From Chitinophagaceae bacterium (lineage in GTDB: Bacteria > Bacteroidota > Bacteroidia > Chitinophagales > Chitinophagaceae): 10,976 nt of DNA. A model generated the notes under the pieces. That model worked only from the letters and a program-made list of their open reading frames with translations, searched no databases and had not been told where the DNA came from. Positions 1-6,455 of this stretch are shown here, in pieces (the first letter of the stretch is position 1; every line of letters starts with the position of its first letter). The stretch spans positions 1 through 10,976 of the forward strand of contig JACVCQ010000045.1 in the NCBI GenBank assembly GCA_016741945.1. The letters run 5' to 3'. The position numbers and the translations under genes are program-made.

Positions 1-2
1 TT

Positions 3-518
3 TTAAATGGGAGAAAATTGGGCAGGATATACATTTACCACTCCCGCCCAAATAAAGCCAATGACAAAGGGTTTGAGCCATCCTTTTGACCGTAAGCTTG
101 TTTGTTGAAGCCAAGGAATGGCATCGCCATAATACCAAATTGCTAACAAAGGGAATACAAAAATGATGATCCATTGCCAGTGATTCATCTCCTGAAAACC
201 TGATCTATAACGAAAAAGCAAATAACATCCTGCCAATACTGCAATACAAATCTGTACCCATTGTGATTTCCTGATCCATCGTTGATGTTCTCTGTACCAT
301 ATGGTTCTGGGGTTAATAGAGGTACTGTTTTTTTCGTGCAGGTAAGCAATGGTATAATAGATGACAGTGCCTAAAAATAGCAAAACATACCAAAAAGGAT
401 GATTGAGTGGATAACCTTGTTGCTGAGATGCTTCTATCGATAATGCTACAGCACAAATGCCATAAAAATAATTACCGAAGAAAAAAGTATGGAATAATCT
501 TTCAAATGCTTTCACCAT
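3..518 (-). CDS. UbiA-like multi-pass membrane protein, apparently truncated
   Basis: This 171-residue protein has about five hydrophobic membrane segments (roughly residues 13-29, 41-59, 86-103, 115-130, 148-165). The stretch LRSKGWLKPFVIGFIWAG (about 142-159) resembles a group of Bacteroidota UbiA-like membrane proteins, which as I recall run to about 280-300 residues. This copy stops after NVYPAQFSPI, so the second half of such a fold would be missing. A one-base length change in the A-run at 14-17 (T-run on the coding strand) would open the frame to the window edge, so a frameshift, a sequencing error or a real short protein are all possible. It starts 35 bases after the lipoprotein gene and is probably co-transcribed with it. 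Enzymatic function is unproven; the aspartate-rich prenyl-diphosphate motifs of true UbiA enzymes were not seen. Confidence 0.6.
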   Translation of the reverse strand: MVKAFERLFHTFFFGNYFYGICAVALSIEASQQQGYPLNHPFWYVLLFLGTVIYYTIAYLHEKNSTSINPRTIWYREHQRWIRKSQWVQICIAVLAGCYLLFRYRSGFQEMNHWQWIIIFVFPLLAIWYYGDAIPWLQQTSLRSKGWLKPFVIGFIWAGVVNVYPAQFSPI

Positions 519-553
519 AATGTATTCAGCCAGTGCAGTTCATTACTGCGCCA

Positions 554-1012
554 TCATCTTCTGATGATAATATTGGGTGATACAACGGTATCGCTTTTAT
601 TCTTCGCAAGATCAGTTGCCCAGAAACGAAAGAAACAAGTGTCTGTTCTATTACAGGTAGGAATAACGGTATAGTTACTGCCGGGTATACTACCTGTACT
701 GTAGCCGATCTCGAAAGTTCCTTTTAGATTGCTGGTAGCAGTAAATGATGGAATCTTAACACGATCGCTAAAGTTATTACAACCATTTACCCTGGTTACT
801 TTCTGAACCCAAATACTATCTTGAATATCTCCTTCTTTATCCGTAAATTCAATAGAAAAGATAATTGCCGAATTAGGGCCGAAACTTGTCCCGTTCACAC
901 TCTTAAAGATCAACTGAGGTTTGGTAGTATAAGTATCTTTCTTACAGGCCACCCATACCAACAGAATTGTACTTATTATCAATAATTTTGCCTTCATTCG
1001 TACTGCTTTCAT
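554..1012 (-). CDS. small lipoprotein of unknown function
   Basis: Starting at the ATG at 1012, the protein has 152 residues and a lipoprotein signal: a basic N-terminus (MKAVRMKAK), a hydrophobic core and VWVAC with Cys23 followed by KKD. Trp at -3 is unusual for a lipobox, although Bacteroidota tolerate variation there. An ATG at 997 (MKAKLLI) is an equally plausible start. The frame is open up to 1141, but the extra residues are polar, would bury the signal peptide and would overlap the divergent gene at 1041. The mature part looks like a single beta-rich domain with the phrases FTDKEGDIQDSIWV and CNRTDTCFFRFWATD and several cysteines. I recognise it only as a Bacteroidota hypothetical lipoprotein and assign no function. 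It precedes the UbiA-like gene by 35 bases. Confidence 0.7.
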   Translation of the reverse strand: MKAVRMKAKLLIISTILLVWVACKKDTYTTKPQLIFKSVNGTSFGPNSAIIFSIEFTDKEGDIQDSIWVQKVTRVNGCNNFSDRVKIPSFTATSNLKGTFEIGYSTGSIPGSNYTVIPTCNRTDTCFFRFWATDLAKNKSDTVVSPNIIIRR

Positions 1013-1040
1013 ATCAAATTTAGTTAAAACATCACAATAG

Positions 1041-2024
1041 ATGACCGGATTACCCTTCGATGTTAACAATATTTTCTCTCTTTCTGTTGACCATTTCGAT
1101 GAAATGTGCATGGATATCTTCCGGTTCCAGTACCAATACAATACGGTATATCATCAATGGTGTACATTGCTTGGGAGAGATTTATCTACAGTTAAGACAC
1201 CGGAACAAATTCCATCGTTGCCTGTTTCTTTCTTTAAACAGAAAAAGGTGTTAACCGGAGAAAGCGCTCCTTATTTCTTCGAAAGTAGTGGTACTACGCA
1301 AACCCAAAACAGTAGGCATTGGGTAAGAGATATCAACTTGTATACACAAAGTTTTACAACCGGTTTTGAGCAATTTTATGGTTCAATTGATGAATGGTGT
1401 ATACTGGCCTTATTACCGGCTTATCTTGAGAGACAGCACTCTTCATTGGTGATGATGGCAGCAGAACTTATTCAAATGACAGGGCATCCCAGCAGCGGTT
1501 TTTATCTCTATAATCATCATGAATTAGATCAGACATTACGAGCATTAGAAGCTTCCGGACAAAAAACATTGTTGTTAGGCGTAACTTTTGGGTTATTAGA
1601 TTTTGCAGCCGCTTTTCCACAGCGGTTAACCAATACCGTTGTGATGGAGACAGGTGGCATGAAAGGCAGACGAAAAGAGATGACCCGAGCAGAAGTACAT
1701 GCTTTGCTTCAACAACAATTGGGGGTTTCTCATATACATTCTGAGTATGGAATGACAGAATTACTCAGCCAGGCATATTCAAAAGGTGATGGGATTTTTG
1801 AATGTCCGCCTTGGTTAAAAGTAATGGCCAGAGATGAAGAAGACCCCTTAGGAACAGGTCAAATAGGGAAGGGGGTGCTTCAATTGATTGATTTGGCTAA
1901 TGTATACAGTTGTTCCTTTATTACTACAGAAGATGTGGGATGCGTATTTGACGATGGTCGGTTTGAAGTATGGGGTCGATTAGATCATAGTGATATCAGA
2001 GGTTGTAGCTTAATGGTGCTTTAG
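1041..2024 (+). CDS. LuxE/PaaK-family acyl-protein synthetase-like adenylating enzyme
   Basis: This 327-residue protein belongs to the LuxE branch of the adenylate-forming superfamily, whose members activate a carboxylic acid with ATP. Visible motifs are the phosphate-binding SSGTT (82-86), ETGGMKGRRKEM (203-214), EYGMTE (235-240, the A5-type nucleotide motif), TTEDVG (295-300) and GRLDHSDIRG (312-321, hinge region). The length fits the LuxE family (roughly 330-370 residues), and there is no large C-terminal domain as in acyl-CoA ligases. No luxC, luxD or luxAB genes are nearby, so a bioluminescence role is not suggested; the substrate and acceptor are unknown. The ATG at 1041 gives a full-length protein and lies only 28 bases from the start of the divergent lipoprotein gene. 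The next gene on this strand is a tRNA with its own promoter. Confidence 0.88.
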   Translation: MTGLPFDVNNIFSLSVDHFDEMCMDIFRFQYQYNTVYHQWCTLLGRDLSTVKTPEQIPSLPVSFFKQKKVLTGESAPYFFESSGTTQTQNSRHWVRDINLYTQSFTTGFEQFYGSIDEWCILALLPAYLERQHSSLVMMAAELIQMTGHPSSGFYLYNHHELDQTLRALEASGQKTLLLGVTFGLLDFAAAFPQRLTNTVVMETGGMKGRRKEMTRAEVHALLQQQLGVSHIHSEYGMTELLSQAYSKGDGIFECPPWLKVMARDEEDPLGTGQIGKGVLQLIDLANVYSCSFITTEDVGCVFDDGRFEVWGRLDHSDIRGCSLMVL

Positions 2025-2052
2025 CAAATTCACCTGACTATGTAAAATTTAC

Positions 2053-2085
2053 TTTGGCAGAAAGGTCGCTTTGCCATTATATTTG
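2053..2085 (+). promoter_or_regulatory. Bacteroidota-type promoter for tRNA-Leu
   Basis: A -33 element TTTG (2053-2056) and a perfect -7 element TATATTTG (2078-2085, consensus TAnnTTTG) are separated by 21 bases, within the range known for the Bacteroidota housekeeping sigma factor. Transcription would start near 2090, giving a leader of about 34 bases before the tRNA. Confidence 0.72.
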
Positions 2086-2123
2086 CAGCCCTGAAACATC
2101 AGCTCTGTGGCTGAAATACACCT

Positions 2124-2207
2124 GCCCAGGTGGCGAAATTGGTAGACGCACTGTGTTCAGGTCGCAGCGCCTTCACGGGTGTGCTGGTTCGAATCCAGTC
2201 CTGGGCA
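2124..2207 (+). tRNA. tRNA-Leu, anticodon CAG
   Basis: A class II tRNA of 84 bases folds completely. The acceptor arm is GCCCAGG (2124-2130) with CCTGGGC (2200-2206), and the discriminator is A2207. The D stem is GCG/CGC (2133-2135, 2147-2149) with GG in the loop. The anticodon stem is CTGTG/CGCAG (2151-2155, 2163-2167) around loop TTCAGGT, with anticodon CAG at 2158-2160. There is a long variable arm (2168-2182). The T arm has loop TTCGAAT (2188-2194). The long variable arm and A discriminator fit leucine, and the tRNA reads CUG. CCA is not encoded (the sequence continues CAA) and must be added after transcription. It is flanked by its own promoter and terminator, so it is a single-tRNA transcription unit. 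Confidence 0.96.
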
Positions 2208-2209
2208 CA

Positions 2210-2238
2210 AAAGAGACAATCAACATTGTCTCTTTTTT
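2210..2238 (+). terminator. intrinsic terminator after tRNA-Leu
   Basis: A perfect 11-base-pair stem (2210-2220 with 2225-2235) closes a CAAC loop and runs into a T tract (2233-2238). It starts three bases after the tRNA discriminator base. The stem is AT-rich at its base but uninterrupted. Confidence 0.85.
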
Positions 2239-2325
2239 ATTGCCCTTCACTGTAATCGATTCATGTGTTCTCTAATTTTTGAAGATCTGGCTGGACAAAA
2301 AAAACTATATTGAGTGAGTAATACG

Positions 2326-4575
2326 ATGAAAGTGTTAGAAGGAAGACTTACCCTTTGTAAACGAGGAATCATTTTTTTACTGATGCTCCTCAGTAATGCA
2401 CAATCATTCGCAGCAGATGATTCTGTTCGTGTTCAATTAAAATGGTGGCATCAGTTTCAATTTGCAGGATATTATGCGGCAGAAAAAAAAGGATATTATG
2501 AAGAGTCGGGTCTTAAGGTAAAACTGATGCCGGGAGATCCTACACATGCACCCGTACCACAAGTCTTAAGTAACGAAGCTGATTTTGGTATTACCGGCTC
2601 TGATTTGGTAGTTGAATATGCCCATGGGAAACCCCTGGTAGCTTTAGGTGCAATCTTTCAGCATTCTCCCTACACCATCTTATCGCTTAAAGAGAAAAAA
2701 ATCCATGTTCCTTCCGATTTAATTGGTAAGCGGTTAATGGCTTCGCCAGATCAGGGGTGGACAGAATTAAAAGCTGTATTTCTTCGCGAAGGGATCTCTC
2801 CCGATTCATTGAAAATATTATCACATAGTTGGAACAATACAGACCTGATAGAAGATAAAGCAGATGCCATTACAGCTTATATTTCAGTAGAAGTCAACCA
2901 ACTTCGAAAACGGGGAGTTGAACCATCCTACATACTACCCATCAATTATGGGATTGATTTTTATGGCGATGTATTATTTACCCAAAAAAAAATGGCCGAA
3001 TCACAACCACAGTTGGTTCAAAAATTTACGGAGGCGAGTTTCAGAGGCTGGGTGTATGCCATGAATCATACCAATGAAATTGCAGATTATATTCTCACAT
3101 TGCCGGGAGTGAAAGAAAGAGGGGTTACCAAAGATGATTTATTGGTCGAAGCAGAAGCCATGCGCAAATTAATATTGCCGGATCTTGTTGAGATCGGTCA
3201 TATGAATGAAGGTCGATGGCGACATATTGTTGAGGTGCATAGTCGGCTAGGTTTAATTAAAAATGCACCCGACCTCACAGGATTTTTATATGACGGTACT
3301 CAAAAAGTCAGCTCCAAGTTTTTCAAAAATGCTGTTTATATTTCTATCATCGTTCTTTCTTTATTACTCATATCGGTTTTGTATGGGTTCTCTCTGCGTA
3401 AAGCTGTTAAAAAAAGAACAGAACAGTTAGAGGCAGAAATAATTGAAAGAGCCCATGCACAAAATTTATTGAGTATTAGTGAACAGCGGCTGGAAATGGC
3501 TACTGTGGCCGCCGGATTAGGCATATGGGATTGGGACATTACAAACGATAATGTATATTTTAATGATCAATGGAAACTGATGCTGGGGTATGAACCCAAA
3601 GAGATAGCAGATCATTTTTCTACTTTTGAACAGCTACTGCATCCTAATGAAAAGTCAGGTTTAATGCAGTTGCTGAACGATCATTTGGAGGGAAAGAGTG
3701 AAGTATATCAGGCAATGATCCGAATGCGTACAAAAGATCGAAGATGGAAATGGATACTTACTATGAGTAAAGCCAGTATGCGGGATGAAACAGGAAGGGC
3801 TATTCGGTTATCTGGGATTCATTTGGATATTGATGATATCAAACAAAAAGAAATCGAATTAAGGCAATTGTCACAGGAACTCATGCACAGTAACCGTGAG
3901 TTACAACAATTTGCCTATATCACTTCTCATAATTTACGAGCTCCGGTAGCCAATCTTATTAGTTTGTTGAGTTTGTTTGATAAAGAACATTTATCAGAAA
4001 GAAACCATGTATTGCTTGAAAAAATGGAATTAAGTGTTGAACGATTACACGCAACACTCAATGATTTGAATGAAATCTTGTCATCTCGTGCAAATATGGT
4101 GGAGAAAGATGAGGTCTTGTATTTCGATCAAGAGTTACATAAAGTTGTGGAATTGATTTCAGAAGATATACGATTAAAAGAAGTGGTTATTCATGTTGAT
4201 TTCTCGAAAGCATCTTCCATCTTTTTTTCTAGAAAAGTATTACACAGTATTTTATTGAATTTATTGACAAATGCCATCAAATACCGTAAACCGGATATAG
4301 CCCCTGAAATTACAGTAAGTACTGAGGAAGACGGAGAATATATTATACTATATGTAAAAGATAATGGCATGGGTATTGACTTAGAAAAATACGGTAACAA
4401 AATATTTGGATTATATCAGCGTTTTCATGACAATAAAGACGGGAAAGGCTTGGGATTATACATTATTAAAAACCAGATTGAAGCATTAGAAGGAAAAATA
4501 GCTGTTGAAAGTATGGTGAATAAGGGCTGTTTGTTTCATGTATTCTTGAAGAAAAAAAAATTATCCTATGAGTAA
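2326..4575 (+). CDS. sensor histidine kinase with periplasmic NMT1/THI5-like domain and PAS domain
   Basis: Numbering is from the ATG at 2326 (749 residues); an upstream in-frame GTG at 2314 would add four residues. Order of parts: signal peptide (about 1-30, hydrophobic FLLMLLSNAQSFA); NMT1/THI5-like solute-binding domain (about 35-290) with the signature KWWHQFQFAGYYAAEKKGYY; a second membrane span (about 334-354); a short coiled linker; a PAS_3/PAC-type domain (about 387-508); a HisKA-type dimerisation segment with SHNLRAP and phosphoacceptor His535; and an HATPase domain with NLLTNAIKYR (645-654), DNGMGID (679-685) and KGLGLYI (707-713). NMT1-type domains bind small ligands such as pyrimidine thiamine precursors or related compounds, so the kinase probably senses a periplasmic solute; the ligand is unknown. 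The residues after the His differ from the common H-E/D-x-x-T/N-P. The gene overlaps the next receiver gene by 8 bases, so they are surely a pair. Confidence 0.9.
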   Translation: MKVLEGRLTLCKRGIIFLLMLLSNAQSFAADDSVRVQLKWWHQFQFAGYYAAEKKGYYEESGLKVKLMPGDPTHAPVPQVLSNEADFGITGSDLVVEYAHGKPLVALGAIFQHSPYTILSLKEKKIHVPSDLIGKRLMASPDQGWTELKAVFLREGISPDSLKILSHSWNNTDLIEDKADAITAYISVEVNQLRKRGVEPSYILPINYGIDFYGDVLFTQKKMAESQPQLVQKFTEASFRGWVYAMNHTNEIADYILTLPGVKERGVTKDDLLVEAEAMRKLILPDLVEIGHMNEGRWRHIVEVHSRLGLIKNAPDLTGFLYDGTQKVSSKFFKNAVYISIIVLSLLLISVLYGFSLRKAVKKRTEQLEAEIIERAHAQNLLSISEQRLEMATVAAGLGIWDWDITNDNVYFNDQWKLMLGYEPKEIADHFSTFEQLLHPNEKSGLMQLLNDHLEGKSEVYQAMIRMRTKDRRWKWILTMSKASMRDETGRAIRLSGIHLDIDDIKQKEIELRQLSQELMHSNRELQQFAYITSHNLRAPVANLISLLSLFDKEHLSERNHVLLEKMELSVERLHATLNDLNEILSSRANMVEKDEVLYFDQELHKVVELISEDIRLKEVVIHVDFSKASSIFFSRKVLHSILLNLLTNAIKYRKPDIAPEITVSTEEDGEYIILYVKDNGMGIDLEKYGNKIFGLYQRFHDNKDGKGLGLYIIKNQIEALEGKIAVESMVNKGCLFHVFLKKKKLSYE

Positions 4576-4972
4576 ACCTGCTCATCATATTTTGCTGGTA
4601 GATGATGATGATGTGACCAACTTTCTGAGCAGGGAAATGTTGAGCATCTATTTGCCTGCTCCCAAAATTGACATGGCCTTGAATGGTCAGGAAGCCATCG
4701 ATTTTTTACGTTCCCGAGCCGATCAACCGGAGCAATTACCGGATATTATTTTATTAGACATCAACATGCCGGTCATGGATGGATGGGAGTTTCTGGCTGA
4801 ATTTGAAAAACTAAAAAGACCCGCTTTTGAAAAGATCCATATTATTATGTTCACCTCTTCAGTCTATTATGAGGATATCGACAAAGCCAAAACATATGCA
4901 ATCGTAAAGGATATTTTTTCCAAGCCTTTGGATGAATCTAAGATCAAAACAATTGTAGATTCCTGTACTTAG
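4568..4972 (+). CDS. stand-alone response regulator receiver (CheY/Rcp1-like)
   Basis: This 134-residue protein is a single REC domain with no output domain. Key residues are the acidic cluster DDDD (12-15), phosphoacceptor Asp64 in LLDINMPVMDG, Thr96 in MFTSS and Lys119 in FSKP, so it should be phosphorylatable. The longer loop between beta-2 and beta-3 (about 48-58) fits the Rcp1-type receivers common beside PAS-type kinases. The ATG lies inside the last codons of the kinase gene (8-base overlap), implying translational coupling and that this is the kinase's direct partner. With no DNA-binding domain it must pass the signal by protein contact or phosphotransfer. No terminator follows closely; the first strong one lies about 320 bases downstream. 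Confidence 0.93.
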   Translation: MSKPAHHILLVDDDDVTNFLSREMLSIYLPAPKIDMALNGQEAIDFLRSRADQPEQLPDIILLDINMPVMDGWEFLAEFEKLKRPAFEKIHIIMFTSSVYYEDIDKAKTYAIVKDIFSKPLDESKIKTIVDSCT

Positions 4973-5208
4973 TTTTTAAATATAAATTTCATTTTTTTCA
5001 AATATTAATACTGTATTCTTCATAATTAATTGATATTAAATCTATTATAACTATTTTTAAAGGATCCTGTATCAAAAGTCTAATAAAAATTCAGTGTTTT
5101 AAACGACATAAATCAGTGAAATAAACACACTAATACGTCTATGACCTATGTATCTTGCACTAAGTAAATGATTCGGAAGAATTGTTTCGCTGATATCCTA
5201 AAAACCAA

Positions 5209-5238
5209 AAAAATGTAATAATCCCTTATTACATTTTT
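5209..5238 (+). terminator. AT-rich hairpin, possible terminator
   Basis: A perfect 13-base-pair inverted repeat (5209-5221 with 5226-5238) encloses a TCCC loop and is followed by CTTTC. The 3' arm itself ends in five T residues, so it could act as a weak terminator for the upstream kinase/receiver operon, in either direction, or as a stabilising 3' hairpin. It lies 54 bases before the stronger terminator. Confidence 0.5.
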
Positions 5239-5291
5239 CTTTCGATCCAATTTCCTTTAGCATATTAATCCTATACCTTGTTGTAAAGACC

Positions 5292-5329
5292 AGAGAGTGG
5301 GGCAATCAGTTGCCCCACTCTCTTTTTTT
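5292..5329 (+). terminator. strong intrinsic terminator
   Basis: A perfect 14-base-pair stem with a GC-rich centre (5292-5305 with 5310-5323) closes a TCAG loop, followed by six further T residues (5324-5329). This is the strongest terminator in the window. It lies 319 bases after the receiver stop codon, so it ends either a long mRNA tail or a separate small RNA. Confidence 0.88.
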
Positions 5330-5416
5330 GTAGTCTACAAAATTTCTTTTGTTCTTAAAAAAGAAGTATTTTTCTTATACAATCAGCTGGTTTTTAAAAT
5401 GGTCGATACCTAAGTC

Positions 5417-5488
5417 ATTGTTTTGATGATTTATATTGAATGGGAGTAAAATATTTATGTAGGTCAAAACAATAATCTCATTCAATAT
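5417..5488 (+). repeat. interleaved inverted repeats in the leader of the NarL-type regulator
   Basis: Arm A ATTGTTTTGA (5417-5426) pairs perfectly with TCAAAACAAT (5464-5473). Arm B ATATTGAATG (5433-5442) pairs perfectly with CATTCAATAT (5479-5488), extendable by three pairs including one G-T. The order A-B-A'-B' means the stems are not nested. In RNA they would form a pseudoknot-like fold or two mutually exclusive hairpins; in DNA they could be two operator half-site pairs. The element ends 73 bases before the ATG at 5562. Both arms are perfect over 10 bases, but AT-richness raises the chance expectation. Confidence 0.55.
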
Positions 5489-5561
5489 TCCGTGTATAGA
5501 AAGAATAGAAGTGTATTTTTAATATACAGATTAACCATTACTTACTGAAAAGGAAATATCC

Positions 5562-6188
5562 ATGAGAATTTTGATTGCAGATGATCATAGTCTAATCAGA
5601 GAAGGGTTGCGGAAGATACTGATGGAAGCCATGCCTTTGGCTGAAGTGCAAGATGTTGCCGATTCTGCAGATCTTTTTAAAAAAGCAATCAGCGAAAAAT
5701 GGGATATCATCATTTCTGATATCAGTATGCCCGGTTATTCCGGTATTGAAATTCTCAAACAAATCAAAGAACACGCTCCTAATACACCTGTTTTGATGTT
5801 AAGTATGCATACACCTGAGCAATATGCGGTAAGAGCCATTAAAGCAGGAGCATCGGGGTATCTTACCAAAGAAAGTGCACCTTATGAATTGGTAAAAGCA
5901 GTTCAGCAAATTCTCAGTGGGCGTAAATACATTACCAGCGAAGTTGCAGAGGTACTTGCAGGTTCATTGGAACAAAAAGACCAGCGCGCTCCCCATGAAC
6001 AACTTTCGGATCGAGAATTCGAAGTATTTAAAATGATTGTTATGGGAAAAAGTATTTCTGAGATTGGAGAAATACTATCCTTGAATGTCAATACCATCAG
6101 TACTTACCGGGCAAGGATCATGGATAAAATGAAGCTGCATAATAACGCTGAATTGGTGAAATATGCTATTCAGAACAATATCGTATAA
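5562..6188 (+). CDS. NarL/FixJ-family response regulator with LuxR-type HTH
   Basis: This 208-residue transcription factor has a receiver domain (about 1-118) and a GerE/LuxR helix-turn-helix (about 145-208). Receiver residues are Asp7/Asp8, phosphoacceptor Asp53 in IISDISMPGYSG, Ser81 in the Thr/Ser position and Lys103 in LTKES. The HTH carries LSDREFEVFKMIVMGKS and NVNTISTYRARIMDKM, the usual scaffold and recognition helices. AGGA at 5551-5554 sits seven bases before the ATG and supports this start. It is the only DNA-binding regulator in the plus-strand signalling run, so it is a candidate output for the NMT1-type kinase, although a terminator and a 589-base gap separate them. NarL-type regulators usually pair with HisKA_3 kinases, and none is in the window, so the partner is uncertain. 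Confidence 0.95.
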   Translation: MRILIADDHSLIREGLRKILMEAMPLAEVQDVADSADLFKKAISEKWDIIISDISMPGYSGIEILKQIKEHAPNTPVLMLSMHTPEQYAVRAIKAGASGYLTKESAPYELVKAVQQILSGRKYITSEVAEVLAGSLEQKDQRAPHEQLSDREFEVFKMIVMGKSISEIGEILSLNVNTISTYRARIMDKMKLHNNAELVKYAIQNNIV

Positions 6189-6206
6189 CGTGAAATGGTC
6201 AGCTTT

Positions 6207-6226
6207 TTGTAGTGGTATCACTACAA
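6207..6226 (+). terminator. short hairpin after the NarL-type regulator, possible terminator
   Basis: A perfect 8-base-pair stem (6207-6214 with 6219-6226) closes a GTAT loop 18 bases after the stop codon. There is no T tract downstream (TGATTTC), so termination is doubtful. It may instead protect the 3' end of the mRNA. Confidence 0.3.
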
Positions 6227-6395
6227 TGATTTCATGATTTATAGTATTGGATAACTGAATTAGTTATTGGTACTTTGTACCATCGAGCTTCCCCCACCAG
6301 TAGCCGATTGTCTTTTTAAAATCCCTCTATCCTTACTAAAATCCAAAATCGTCATCTATTTCGGTTGACAAGAAATTATTGTCCTGGAAAAACCT

Positions 6396-6412
6396 TACAG
6401 CTTCAAGCTGTA
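6396..6412 (+). repeat. perfect palindrome upstream of the terminator
   Basis: TACAGCTT and AAGCTGTA flank a single C (6404), an 8-base dyad. As RNA it would need a larger loop; as DNA it has the shape of a dimeric repressor operator. It abuts the terminator hairpin that begins at 6414. Confidence 0.55.
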
Positions 6413-6413
6413 T

Positions 6414-6455
6414 GAGCTTTGCAGGTATTTTCCTGCAAAGCTCTTTAAAATTTTT
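6414..6455 (+). terminator. intrinsic terminator or attenuator just upstream of the second receiver gene
   Basis: A perfect 12-base-pair stem (6414-6425 with 6432-6443) closes a TATTTT loop and is followed by TTTAAAATTTTT (6444-6455). It is 225 bases beyond the NarL-type stop codon yet only 33 bases before the ATG at 6489 (6 before the ATG at 6462). That leaves almost no room for a promoter downstream of it, which suggests an attenuator. Confidence 0.75.

Larger units (their letters stand above)
4973..5561 (+). other. 589-base non-coding gap with structured elements
   Basis: No convincing protein gene lies here. The first about 230 bases are very AT-rich and featureless to me. Then come an AT-rich hairpin (5209-5238), a GC-rich terminator (5292-5329) and interleaved inverted repeats (5417-5488) before the next gene. 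The only short ORFs are of 8 and 16 codons (the latter at 5168-5218) and have no supporting signal. The part up to 5329 could be a long 3' untranslated region or a small RNA gene; the part after it is the leader and promoter region of the NarL-type regulator. No perfect TAnnTTTG box was found. Confidence 0.55.

Noticed and set aside
1013..1040. TAAATTTG on the minus strand as promoter of the lipoprotein gene
   Set aside because: It matches TAnnTTTG but sits only two bases before the ATG at 1012 with no properly spaced -33 element. It could matter only if translation begins at 997.
2124..2240. tRNA-Leu as an integration site
   Set aside because: No duplicate of the tRNA 3' end, integrase or mobile-type gene is present in the window, and the downstream gene is an ordinary chromosomal-type sensor kinase.
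2054..2275. Plus-strand reading frame of 73 codons
   Set aside because: It runs straight through the tRNA-Leu gene and its terminator, and the translation resembles no protein. It is a by-product of the tRNA sequence.
5140..5160. TATCTTGC as a -7 promoter box for a small RNA
   Set aside because: It mismatches TAnnTTTG at two positions, and no TTG lies at a suitable distance upstream.
5168..5218. 16-codon reading frame starting ATGATTCGG in the long gap
   Set aside because: No ribosome binding site or other support was seen, and its end falls inside the AT-rich hairpin. It could be a leader peptide, but nothing shows that it is translated.
5100..5330. Known structural RNA (RNase P, tmRNA, SRP or 6S) in the gap
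   Set aside because: None of the recognisable conserved segments of these RNAs, nor a tmRNA-type tag peptide, was found. Only the hairpins are supported.
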